Origin: Thermoplasmata archaeon
Lineage (GTDB): Archaea; Thermoplasmatota; Thermoplasmata; UBA184
Length of the DNA: 7,408 bases
Assembly: GCA_030039915.1 (NCBI GenBank)
Contig: JASHUP010000221.1
Coordinates: 1-7,408, forward strand
Reading direction: 5' to 3'
Shown here: one piece after another, positions 1 to 5,630 of the stretch
Layout: every line of letters begins with the position of its first letter
Position numbering within the stretch: position 1 is the stretch's first letter
Translations under genes and position numbers: made by a program
The notes under the pieces: generated by a model
What the model was told of the DNA's origin: nothing
What the model saw: only the letters and a program-made list of their open reading frames with translations
Database searches by the model: none

Positions 1-823
1 CGATCGAGGTGATCTTGGTGGTGAGCGACTCCGCCCGCGCGTCCGTCGCGCCCGTCGGTCCGGGTCGGATCTCGATCTCTTCTCCCAGCGCGAGATGGCC
101 CTGAAGAAGCGAACCGCCGAGCACGCCCCCGCGCAGCTTCGTGGGACGGGTACCGGGTCGATTGATGTCGAACGAACGAGCCACGTACATCAAGGGCGGC
201 TTCTTCGGGTCCCGAGGCGGGGTCGGGATCGTCGCTTCGATCGCGCCGATGAGCGCGTCGATGTTGACGCGGTGGTTGGCGCTCACCGGGATCACGGGGG
301 CTCCCGCGATGGGGGTGCCTTTCAGGAACTCTGTGACCTCCCGATAATTCTCCTCGGCCGCTTCCGCCGACAGGAGGTCGATCTTGTTCTGGACCACGAC
401 CACCTTGCGAACCCCGATGATGTCGAGCGCGTAGAGGTGTTCGCGCGTTTGAGGCTGAGGACAGTGCTCGTTGGCGGCGACCAGGAGGAGCGCCCCGTCC
501 ATGATCGCGGCTCCGGAGAGCATCGTCGCCATCAACGTCTCGTGCCCGGGAGCGTCGACGAACGAAACGGCCCGGAGGAACTTCGCCTCCCCGCCGCACG
601 AAGGACACACCGGTTCGGTCGAGTATCCCGAGGGTTCGGGGCAGTTCGGGCACTTGTAGAAGGCGGCGTCGGCGTACCCGAGCTTGATCGAGATCCCGCG
701 CTTCAGCTCCTCCGAATGGCGGTCCGTCCATTCCCCGGTCAGTGCCTGGGTGAGCGTGGTCTTGCCGTGGTCGACATGGCCGACCAGGCCGATGTTCACT
801 TCCGGCTGGCGCGGGACCTTCAT
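1..823 (-). CDS. eif2g: Translation initiation factor aIF2 subunit gamma (3'-truncated by window edge)
   Basis: GTPase subunit of the archaeal initiation factor aIF2, which delivers initiator Met-tRNA to the small ribosomal subunit in the cytoplasm. Reading the minus strand from ATG at 823-821 gives 274 complete codons before the window edge. That covers the G domain and part of domain 2; the C-terminal part lies outside. Visible motifs are the P-loop GHVDHGKT (residues 15-22), the switch I segment [11 protein letters not shown] (42-52), DAPGHE (90-95) and NKID (146-149). A zinc knuckle sits between switch I and DAPGHE, with cysteines 58, 61, 73 and 76. This knuckle and the RGISI segment distinguish aIF2 gamma from EF-Tu/EF-1 alpha and SelB. 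The start overlaps the S6e stop by four bases (ATGA), so translation is probably coupled and transcription comes from the S6e promoter. The family assignment is very secure. Confidence 0.97.
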   Translation of the reverse strand, partial: MKVPRQPEVNIGLVGHVDHGKTTLTQALTGEWTDRHSEELKRGISIKLGYADAAFYKCPNCPEPSGYSTEPVCPSCGGEAKFLRAVSFVDAPGHETLMATMLSGAAIMDGALLLVAANEHCPQPQTREHLYALDIIGVRKVVVVQNKIDLLSAEAAEENYREVTEFLKGTPIAGAPVIPVSANHRVNIDALIGAIEATIPTPPRDPKKPPLMYVARSFDINRPGTRPTKLRGGVLGGSLLQGHLALGEEIEIRPGPTGATDARAESLTTKITSI

Positions 824-1197
824 GCCGCGGCGAACAGCTCCGCGAGGGGCTTCGTACCCTTCTGCTCCACCACCAGGTTGATCTGGACGGTGTCCTCGCT
901 GATCGTGTTGCCGCGGAACGTTCGGCGCTTGCGCATCCCGTCGCGGGGAGCGTGGAACCCGAAACCTTCGCCGACGTAGAGCCTCGTCTGACGCGCGCCG
1001 GGGAAGTCCGGCCGCAGCGGGAAACCGCTCTTGTCGGTCCCGCCCGAGATGCGGAAGGTGTAACCGGTCGCGCCGATCAGCTCGCCGCCGACCGCCTCGC
1101 CGATCCGCTTTCCGAGGAAGCCGGCGGCCTGCGGGTCACCGACCGTCCGCGCGAGGGACTTATCGCGCTCGGAGATGACGAGCTTGTATTCGACCAT
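820..1197 (-). CDS. rps6e: 30S ribosomal protein S6e
   Basis: Small-subunit ribosomal protein of 125 residues, a normal length for archaeal S6e, which lacks the long phosphorylated C-terminal tail of the eukaryotic protein. The sequence shows the family core: an N-terminal beta-strand segment beginning MVEYKLVIS, then [16 protein letters not shown] (about residues 53-68), then a basic segment with [14 protein letters not shown] (about 87-100). The ATG at 1197 is supported by the conserved N-terminus, a GAGG ribosome-binding site five bases upstream and a TATA box about 44 bases upstream. It is the first gene of a unit with aIF2 gamma, with a 4-base overlap between them. S6e next to aIF2 gamma is a conserved archaeal arrangement. 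Confidence 0.97.
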   Translation of the reverse strand: MVEYKLVISERDKSLARTVGDPQAAGFLGKRIGEAVGGELIGATGYTFRISGGTDKSGFPLRPDFPGARQTRLYVGEGFGFHAPRDGMRKRRTFRGNTISEDTVQINLVVEQKGTKPLAELFAAA

Positions 1198-1200
1198 CGG

Positions 1201-1206
1201 AACCTC
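1201..1206 (-). promoter_or_regulatory. Ribosome-binding site of S6e
   Basis: The minus strand reads GAGGTT with GAGG ending five bases before the S6e ATG. This matches the anti-Shine-Dalgarno end of 16S rRNA. It fits the TATA-to-ATG distance, which leaves room for a short 5' leader of roughly 15-20 bases. Confidence 0.6.
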
Positions 1207-1235
1207 AAGGGGCGAGGTCGCGCCAGTTGAGGGCC

Positions 1236-1246
1236 GTTTAAATAGC
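1236..1246 (-). promoter_or_regulatory. TATA box of the S6e-aIF2 gamma unit
   Basis: The minus strand reads GCTATTTAAAC, the most AT-rich stretch in this GC-rich region, preceded by purine-rich GGAAG that could serve as a BRE. Its centre is about 44 bases upstream of the S6e ATG, predicting a transcription start near 1214. The core TTTAAATA is nearly symmetrical, so some initiation towards the plus strand (near 1265) is also conceivable. Confidence 0.65.
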
Positions 1247-1261
1247 TTCCGGCGGCGGGCG

Positions 1262-1359
1262 GCCTCCGAGAGGCGATATCGAGTTCGTCGTGAGACCAGA
1301 ATCCGGCGAACGGCGGGGGGTTCGAGCCCCCGAGCGTGACCGTTTCCGGCCGGGAAACG
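1262..1359 (+). other. Cluster of four potential stem-loops in the divergent intergenic region
   Basis: Four consecutive inverted repeats lie between the S6e and peptidase promoters. Stem 1 is 1262-1266 with 1270-1274 (5 bp, 3-base loop). Stem 2 is 1283-1290 with 1304-1311 (8 bp including one G-U, 13-base loop). Stem 3 is 1316-1320 with 1327-1331 (5 G-C pairs, loop TTCGAG). Stem 4 is 1341-1347 with 1353-1359 (7 bp, 5-base loop). The pairings were read directly from the sequence. Whether the region is transcribed is unknown. It could be a small RNA, a leader, a set of regulator-binding palindromes or chance in GC-rich DNA. I saw no acceptor stem, so it is not a normal tRNA despite the T-arm-like third stem. 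Confidence 0.35.
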
Positions 1360-1368
1360 TTCTTATCA
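1360..1368 (+). promoter_or_regulatory. Putative TATA box of the A24 peptidase gene
   Basis: TTCTTATCA lies directly after the fourth stem-loop, centred about 45 bases before the ATG at 1410. It resembles the CTTAT-containing boxes seen ahead of the FKBP and glycosyltransferase genes in this window. It would give a short leader of about 20 bases. No clear Shine-Dalgarno sequence precedes the start. Confidence 0.45.
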
Positions 1369-1409
1369 CCACGACTCACCGTCATCGACCGGTTGGGCGG
1401 CGTTCCGGG

Positions 1410-2330
1410 ATGACTGACCTCGCGACCTATGCGCTCGGCGCCGACGTCGTCCTGCTCCTGGGGGGGTTTGCCTACGCCGCTTGGTCCGACTATCGAGAGC
1501 GCGAGGTCGCGGACGGCCTGTGGCAGTTCCTCGGTCTGGCGGGGTTCTTGGTCGGGTTCGCTCCGGTCCTGTCGGGAGGGCCCGTCCCGACCGTTCTCTG
1601 GGCCGTGATCGGACTCTTCGTGATCCAGCACCTGTTTCCCTGGGACGCCGCGCTCGGTTCGAACGGCGAACGGTACGCCGACGTGGTCGAGATCGTCGTC
1701 TACGCCGCCGTGATCGTCACGGTGACGCTCAGCGCGGTACGCGTCGGGGTCGGGCCGACCGGCGTCCCCGTGTCGGTGCTCGCGGTGTTGGTCACGGTAC
1801 TGTTCGCGCGCGGACTCTTCGAGGCCGGGATCCTCTACGGTGGGGCCGACGCGAAAGCGCTCATGATCGCGGGCCTGCTCGTACCGTTCTTCCCCAACCC
1901 ACTGATCCCCCAGCCGCCTTCCATCGCACCGATCACGACGATCCTCCCGTTCGCGTTCAACGTGCTGATGAACTCCGCGGTGTTCTCGCTCGTGGTCCCC
2001 ATTTCGATCGCGGTTCGCAATCTCCGGGCGAAGGAGTTCCGAGGAGTGTCCGGGTTCCTTGGCTACTCCCTTCCGGTGTCGGAACTGCCGAGGTCTTGGG
2101 TATGGGTGCGCGACCCGATGACTCGGGAGGGCCGTCAAGAGGAGGAGTCGATCGAAACGTCGGAGGACGACCGGCGCCGTCGGACCGAGATCGCGCGCGA
2201 GCTCGAGTCCCGCGGGATTCGTCGCATCTGGGTGACGCCCCAGGTCCCGTTCGTTGTCCTCATGGCGTTCGGGACGGCCGCCGCCCTGCTCGCGGGGAAC
2301 ATCGCGTTTGACGTCTTGTTCCGCCTCTGA
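1410..2330 (+). CDS. A24-family (prepilin/preflagellin-type) membrane aspartyl peptidase
   Basis: Intramembrane aspartyl protease of 306 residues, expected to cleave class III signal peptides of pilins or archaellins at the cytoplasmic face of the membrane. The first catalytic aspartate is D27 in [13 protein letters not shown], directly after the first membrane segment. The second is D147 in GGADAK, the archaeal counterpart of the GxGD motif. About six to eight hydrophobic segments are visible, including residues 12-26, 39-55, 60-76, 92-112, 118-135, 174-202 and 279-303. The last is preceded by a charged, arginine- and glutamate-rich loop (about 234-272) and by IWVTPQVPF, typical of archaeal FlaK-like proteins with the C-terminal extension. 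The ATG at 1410 was preferred over the GTG at 1290, because the extra residues would be hydrophilic and would precede the TATA box. No pilin or archaellum gene is nearby, so the substrate is unknown. Confidence 0.9.
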   Translation: MTDLATYALGADVVLLLGGFAYAAWSDYREREVADGLWQFLGLAGFLVGFAPVLSGGPVPTVLWAVIGLFVIQHLFPWDAALGSNGERYADVVEIVVYAAVIVTVTLSAVRVGVGPTGVPVSVLAVLVTVLFARGLFEAGILYGGADAKALMIAGLLVPFFPNPLIPQPPSIAPITTILPFAFNVLMNSAVFSLVVPISIAVRNLRAKEFRGVSGFLGYSLPVSELPRSWVWVRDPMTREGRQEEESIETSEDDRRRRTEIARELESRGIRRIWVTPQVPFVVLMAFGTAAALLAGNIAFDVLFRL

Positions 2331-2342
2331 CGACCCCGGGCC

Positions 2343-2354
2343 AAAGCTTTTCTC
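2343..2354 (+). promoter_or_regulatory. Putative TATA box of the methylmalonyl-CoA mutase small-subunit operon
   Basis: AAAGCTTTTCTC is an AT-rich stretch in the 52-base gap after the peptidase gene, centred about 34 bases before the ATG at 2383. It would give a very short or absent leader. It is the only obvious promoter candidate for the three overlapping genes that follow. Confidence 0.45.
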
Positions 2355-2382
2355 ATCGGTGCCCGTCGCAGATTCTCTGTCG

Positions 2383-2805
2383 ATGGCGAAGCCGCGCGTC
2401 GCGAAGAAGTCCCCGATCCGGGTCCTCATCGCAAAGCCCGGACTCGATGGCCATGACCGAGGCGCGAAGGTCGTCGCCCGGGCGATGCGAGACGCCGGGA
2501 TGGAGGTCATCTACGCGGGGTTGCGCCAAACCCCTGAGGAGATCGTCCGCGCGGCGCTCGAGGAGGACGTCGACCTCATCGGCCTTTCGATCCTCTCCGG
2601 GGCCCACATGGCGCTCTTTCCCCGGGTGCTCGCCCTTTTGAAGCAGCAGGGGGCGGGAGGCATCCCCGTGTTCGCGGGAGGGATCATCCCGGACGAAGAT
2701 GCCCGTCGGCTCAAGAAGGCCGGCATCCGGGCGATCTTCGGACCGGGCACCTCTCTCGAGGAGATCGTCACCACCGCCCGATCGCTGGCGCGCCGCACGG
2801 CATGA
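2383..2805 (+). CDS. mcmA2: Methylmalonyl-CoA mutase, cobalamin-binding small subunit
   Basis: Stand-alone B12-binding subunit of 140 residues, which pairs with a separate catalytic large subunit to interconvert methylmalonyl-CoA and succinyl-CoA. After a short basic N-terminus it shows the full B12-domain signature. DGHDRG (residues 22-27) has H24 as the expected lower axial cobalt ligand. S69 and S72-G73 in SILSGAH line the nucleotide-loop tunnel. The glycine pairs AGG (98-100) and GPG (120-122) follow. Length and motifs match the split archaeal form of the enzyme. The ATG at 2383 is favoured; an in-frame GTG at 2359 lies too close to the TATA-like box. The next gene begins inside the stop codon (ATGA), so the two are translationally coupled. 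The large subunit is not in this window. Confidence 0.93.
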   Translation: MAKPRVAKKSPIRVLIAKPGLDGHDRGAKVVARAMRDAGMEVIYAGLRQTPEEIVRAALEEDVDLIGLSILSGAHMALFPRVLALLKQQGAGGIPVFAGGIIPDEDARRLKKAGIRAIFGPGTSLEEIVTTARSLARRTA

Positions 2806-3767
2806 CGGACGGAGCGCGCCTGCCCGCGGCGGCCCGGGCGATCGTCCGGGGAGACCGCATCGCCCTCGCTCGCACGATCACCGCGGTCGAGAACGGGGAC
2901 CCTGCGGCCGACCCGGTGGTTCGGAGCCTCTACGCTCGCTCCGGACGCGCCCCGGTGGTGGGCCTGGCGGGCCCGCTCGGCGTGGGCAAATCCAGCCTCG
3001 TGAGCGCCCTCGTCGGGCGACTCCGTGCGCTCGGCAAGAGCGTCGGCGTGATCGGCGTCGACCCATCGAGCCCGTTCACCGGAGGGTCGGTCCTCGGCGA
3101 CCGGATCCGTCTGGAGCGACGGCCGAACGACGATGGGGTCTTCTTCCGGTCGATGGCCAGCCGAGGGGCGGCGGGCGGCGTCGCGGCCGCTACGCGCGAG
3201 GTGTCCCGGCTGATCGACGCCGCCGGTTTCGACGTCGTGCTGGTCGAGACGGTCGGCAGCGGTCAGGTGGACGTGGCGATTCGGGATATAGCGAGCACCA
3301 GCATTGTCGTGGTCGTGCCGCACCTAGGGGACGAGGTCCAGACGCTGAAAGCGGGCCTCTTCGAGATCGCGGACATCTTCTGCGTCAACAAGGTCGACCT
3401 CCCCGGCGCCGACGTCGCGAAGCGCGATCTCGCCGAACTCGTCGCCCTCGGAGGCGGGCCGCGGGGCTGGGCTCCCCCGATCGTCGGAACATCGACCGTC
3501 GTGACGACGGGAATCGACGAACTCTGGGACGCGGTGGTCGCCCACGAAGCGTTTCTCGACACTTCGGGGGAGCGGAATCGCGGCGAACGCGCTCGCTTGT
3601 CGTCCGAGATCGTGGGCCTCGCGAGCGATCGGATCGGACGCGAGCTCACCCGTCGACTCGAAGCCGACCCGTCCCTGCGTCGCCTCCTGGATGACGTGGT
3701 CGAGCGGCGGATCGACCCGCGGACCGCCGCCGACCGCCTCGTCCACGGGAGCCGACGCGCGCGATGA
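2802..3767 (+). CDS. meaB: MeaB/ArgK-type G3E GTPase, methylmalonyl-CoA mutase chaperone
   Basis: GTPase of 321 residues that loads and protects adenosylcobalamin in methylmalonyl-CoA mutase. Motifs in order are Walker [10 protein letters not shown] (57-65), [15 protein letters not shown] (87-101), RSMASRG (116-122), the G3-like ETVGSGQ (149-155), [11 protein letters not shown] (175-185) and the G4 motif NKVD (196-199). The C-terminal part, about 240-321, is helical and charged, as expected for the dimerisation arm. Length is normal for the family. One small deviation is valine where many relatives have serine after the GxGQ segment. The start overlaps the mutase small subunit and the stop overlaps the methyltransferase, both as ATGA. 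The old name ArgK (arginine transport kinase) is misleading; pairing with the mutase subunit supports the chaperone role. Confidence 0.95.
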   Translation: MTDGARLPAAARAIVRGDRIALARTITAVENGDPAADPVVRSLYARSGRAPVVGLAGPLGVGKSSLVSALVGRLRALGKSVGVIGVDPSSPFTGGSVLGDRIRLERRPNDDGVFFRSMASRGAAGGVAAATREVSRLIDAAGFDVVLVETVGSGQVDVAIRDIASTSIVVVVPHLGDEVQTLKAGLFEIADIFCVNKVDLPGADVAKRDLAELVALGGGPRGWAPPIVGTSTVVTTGIDELWDAVVAHEAFLDTSGERNRGERARLSSEIVGLASDRIGRELTRRLEADPSLRRLLDDVVERRIDPRTAADRLVHGSRRAR

Positions 3768-4330
3768 GCGGGGACGAACTCCAGCTCGCCCTCGCCATCG
3801 GTCTCCTGGCGTTCGCGGTCGCTCTCGCGTACTTCGTCTTCGCCTCGTTTGTTTTCGGGGCCGGCTACCAGCCCACCCCCCGGCGTTCCGTGGAGGTGAT
3901 GCTCCGGTTCGGCGAAGTGGGGCCCCGGGACACGGTGTACGACCTCGGCGCCGGGACCGGGGCCATTGTCTTCCGAGCCGCGCGTGTCTATCGGGCCCGC
4001 GTGGTCGGCGTCGAGGTCGAGCCGCTCCGATACCTCATCCTCCTGATCCGCCGAGCATCGGGACCGTTCGGGGACCGCATCTCCTTGCGGTGGGGGAACC
4101 TCTTCCTATTGGATTTTCACGAAGCGACAGTGATCACGGCGTTCCTGTGGCCGGGGGCGATGGCCCGGCTTCGTCCGAAGTTCGAGGCCGAGCTACCGAA
4201 CGGAGCTCGGGTTGTGAGTCACTGCCACCGGATCGTGGGGTGGACTCCCGAGCGACACGACCCCGACGCGGACGTCTATCTCTACCGGTGGCCGGCCGCG
4301 CGCTCCTCCCCGGCTAGTGATGAAACGTGA
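3764..4330 (+). CDS. Membrane-anchored class I SAM-dependent methyltransferase (FAM173/ATPSC-KMT-like)
   Basis: Protein of 188 residues with one N-terminal transmembrane segment (about 8-31), then a compact Rossmann methyltransferase domain. SAM-binding motif I is VYDLGAGTGAIVF (58-70) and the acidic end of strand 2 is E84 in VGVEVEP. WGNLF (110-114) and the later segment ARVVSHCHRIVGW (148-160) resemble the FAM173-like family, some members of which are lysine methyltransferases. Substrate is inferred only from that resemblance. A small-molecule or lipid substrate is also possible given the membrane anchor. It is coupled to meaB by an ATGA overlap and is the last gene of the mutase unit. Its final 17 bases overlap the end of a small gene on the other strand. 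Confidence is high for the enzyme class and low for the substrate. Confidence 0.85.
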   Translation: MSGDELQLALAIGLLAFAVALAYFVFASFVFGAGYQPTPRRSVEVMLRFGEVGPRDTVYDLGAGTGAIVFRAARVYRARVVGVEVEPLRYLILLIRRASGPFGDRISLRWGNLFLLDFHEATVITAFLWPGAMARLRPKFEAELPNGARVVSHCHRIVGWTPERHDPDADVYLYRWPAARSSPASDET

Positions 4331-4436
4331 GCCATACCGCGGCGGCCGCCACGAACACCACCGTCAAGATGATTCCGGAGGCGAGCCAACCGGTATAGTC
4401 CGCCCCTTCGCTTGCGGACGACGCCGGAGGGGCCAT
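4314..4436 (-). CDS. Small single-span membrane protein, 40 residues (second of pair)
   Basis: Not recognised as a known family. The minus strand from ATG 4436-4434 to TAG encodes 40 residues. An N-terminal segment rich in alanine, serine and acidic residues (about 1-14) leads to one hydrophobic segment of about 20 residues (18-38), and the protein ends in two histidines. With an acidic N-terminus and a His-His C-terminus, an N-outside topology is plausible but inferred. It lies 40 bases downstream of the 41-residue gene with no TATA-like sequence of its own, so co-transcription is likely. A GGGAG lies about 14 bases upstream of the ATG, rather far for a ribosome-binding site. Its 3' end overlaps the convergent methyltransferase gene by 17 bases. 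It could be a small subunit of a membrane complex. Confidence 0.55.
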   Translation of the reverse strand: MAPPASSASEGADYTGWLASGIILTVVFVAAAAVWLTFHH

Positions 4437-4476
4437 AGGACTGGGCTAGCTCCCGCGGTCAGCGCCCGTCCGCATC

Positions 4477-4602
4477 CTACGGAATCCCCGCCCCGAGCTG
4501 CCCGTTGATCCCGAAGTACGCGATCAGCACCGCGACGACAATCGCGCTGCCAAAGGTGAGGATGAGAAAGAGGCGGGAAGGAGGGGCGGGAGCGGGTTCC
4601 AT
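4477..4602 (-). CDS. Small single-span membrane protein, 41 residues (first of pair)
   Basis: Not recognised as a known family. The minus strand from ATG 4602-4600 to TAG encodes 41 residues. A proline/alanine-rich N-terminus (about 1-9) with Arg10 leads to a hydrophobic helix (about 11-32) and a short glycine-containing tail. A TATA-like sequence is centred about 26 bases before the ATG, the spacing expected for a leaderless archaeal transcript, and this supports both the gene and the start. Coding base use also fits: the third positions are strongly G/C, as in neighbouring genes. Arg10 before the helix suggests the N-terminus is inside, opposite to the partner gene's likely topology; that is inference. 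Function is unknown. Confidence 0.6.
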   Translation of the reverse strand: MEPAPAPPSRLFLILTFGSAIVVAVLIAYFGINGQLGAGIP

Positions 4603-4621
4603 CGCCCGAGCGAGGGCCGGA

Positions 4622-4632
4622 GGTATTCAAAT
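4622..4632 (-). promoter_or_regulatory. TATA-like box of the small membrane protein pair
   Basis: The minus strand reads ATTTGAATACC, an AT-rich island in the 59-base gap after the FKBP stop. Its centre is about 26 bases before the ATG at 4602, which predicts transcription beginning at or next to the start codon. Confidence 0.5.
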
Positions 4633-4661
4633 GGCCGAGGTTCGTTCCGGAGGGGGCGACC

Positions 4662-5555
4662 CTACGGCTCAGCGTGGGACGCGCTCGCTTTCGCGGAGGC
4701 GTGGGAACTCTTTCCGCCCTTGGCCTTGGCCGCGGGTTCGGAGGGGGTCGCGGCCGGGGCGGGCTCGGCCGCGGCCGGCGCTGCCGGTTTCGTCTCTTCG
4801 GGGCTCTCCTTCTTCTCCGGCACCGGGGTCACGTACTCTTCCACGACCCGGATCGTCTGCGGGTGCAGGTGAGTCCGAATCCGGTCGATGACCCGGGGCT
4901 TCGCGGCCATCCAGGCGATGTCGAACTTCGTCCGGTCGGGCACCTTCAGGGTGACGGTCTTCTCGTGGACCTCGACATGGAATTCCGCCGAACGGCCATA
5001 CTGGAGCTCGAGGATCGCGCGGGACTGGTCGGCGGGCTCCGAGATCCGCTCCACGACCTTGAACTTCCCGCGTACCTTGCGCCCGGCGAACGGTGGGTTG
5101 AAATCGACCCGGACCCGAGCGGCGGTGAGGGAAACGACCCGGCCCCGGCGGCCCTCGATGGTCAGGGTCGTCCCGATGTCGAGATGGGCGTCCTCGCGCC
5201 GCATCTCGGGGAGCCGCTCGATCTCGTGCATTGAAAAGAGCTCGATGAGATTGGGGTCGCGTTCCCCGAACGCGTCCGCGGGGGTGAACTCCCGCTCGAC
5301 CTCGTCGCCGACCGTCAGTCCCACGAGAGAGTTCTCGATGCCCGCCGGAAAGTAGTCCCCGCCGATCTCGTGCGGTCGGGGGCCCCACGTCCGGCCCTCC
5401 GTGCGTGCGTTCTCCTTCTGGGCGAGCTCTTCGCTCGTAGTGTCGAGCAATTCCGTCTTGCCGCCGAGCTCGGTCCAGAGGTCGTACTCGATTCGAACGA
5501 GGTCGCCTTTTTCGGTGACCCGGGCAGGCGAACCGTGGTGGGCCTCGGGGGACAT
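4662..5555 (-). CDS. Long archaeal FKBP-type peptidyl-prolyl cis-trans isomerase with low-complexity tail
   Basis: Folding catalyst/chaperone of 297 residues, with no signal peptide, so probably cytoplasmic. The FKBP domain starts around residue 16 (GDLVRIEYDL). It continues through LLDTTSEELAQKENA (36-50), PAGIENSLVGLTVGDEVE (70-87) and the AFGERDPNLIE region (95-105). An SlyD-like insert (about 108-157) follows, and the second half of the FKBP fold contains DFNPPFAGRKV (151-161), equivalent to the DFNHPLAG motif with His and Leu replaced by Pro and Phe. Residues about 172-243 form the extra C-terminal domain of long archaeal FKBPs. The last ~50 residues are a Pro/Ala/Glu/Lys tail ending in Ser/Ala/His repeats, likely disordered. 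The ATG at 5555 lies about 28 bases after a TATA-like box. Family assignment is firm; the tail's role is unknown. Confidence 0.92.
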   Translation of the reverse strand: MSPEAHHGSPARVTEKGDLVRIEYDLWTELGGKTELLDTTSEELAQKENARTEGRTWGPRPHEIGGDYFPAGIENSLVGLTVGDEVEREFTPADAFGERDPNLIELFSMHEIERLPEMRREDAHLDIGTTLTIEGRRGRVVSLTAARVRVDFNPPFAGRKVRGKFKVVERISEPADQSRAILELQYGRSAEFHVEVHEKTVTLKVPDRTKFDIAWMAAKPRVIDRIRTHLHPQTIRVVEEYVTPVPEKKESPEETKPAAPAAAEPAPAATPSEPAAKAKGGKSSHASAKASASHAEP

Positions 5556-5578
5556 CGCCCCGCCGAACCGGGGGCTGG

Positions 5579-5588
5579 GATAAGGTTT
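5579..5588 (-). promoter_or_regulatory. TATA-like box of the FKBP gene
   Basis: The minus strand reads AAAACCTTATC, centred about 28 bases before the ATG at 5555. It lies in the 75-base gap after the GT2 stop. The spacing suggests a leaderless or nearly leaderless mRNA. Confidence 0.5.
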
Positions 5589-5630
5589 TCTCGGCGACCG
5601 GCGGCGTCGAAAAGCCTCTCGAGGAAACCC

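Noticed and set aside
95..979. A 294-codon plus-strand open frame opposite aIF2 gamma and S6e
   Set aside because: The opposite strand encodes two universally conserved proteins with all motifs intact; this frame is their mirror.
1291..1320. Resemblance of gagaccagaatccggc to the 3' conserved region of RNase P RNA or to the SRP RNA apical loop
   Set aside because: The similarity is short. The other obligatory conserved blocks (for example GAGGAAAGTCC of RNase P or GGAAG-GCAG of SRP RNA) are absent at the needed places, and the flanks are coding.
1262..1340. A tRNA gene, suggested by GGGGGTTCGAGCCCCC resembling a T arm and by two stems upstream of it
   Set aside because: The 3' sequence after the T-arm-like stem (agcgtga) has no complementary 5' acceptor sequence at the right distance. 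The presumed D arm has a 3-base loop and the middle stem has 8 pairs and a 13-base loop. The minus strand gives no acceptor pairing either.
1077..2510. A 477-codon open frame on the minus strand opposite the peptidase gene
   Set aside because: Its translation is dominated by Arg, Asp, Glu, His and Gly with no domain or motif, typical of the antisense shadow of a GC-rich gene. The plus-strand frame has membrane helices and both catalytic aspartates.
2511..3323. A 270-codon minus-strand open frame opposite the mutase subunit and meaB
   Set aside because: It is arginine/aspartate/histidine-rich shadow sequence. The plus strand carries two unmistakable conserved genes.
5600..5630. A transcription terminator after GT2, suggested by CTTTTC and the palindromic CCTCGAGAGG on the minus strand
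   Set aside because: The T run has only four bases and the palindrome leaves too small a loop, so the evidence is too weak for a feature.
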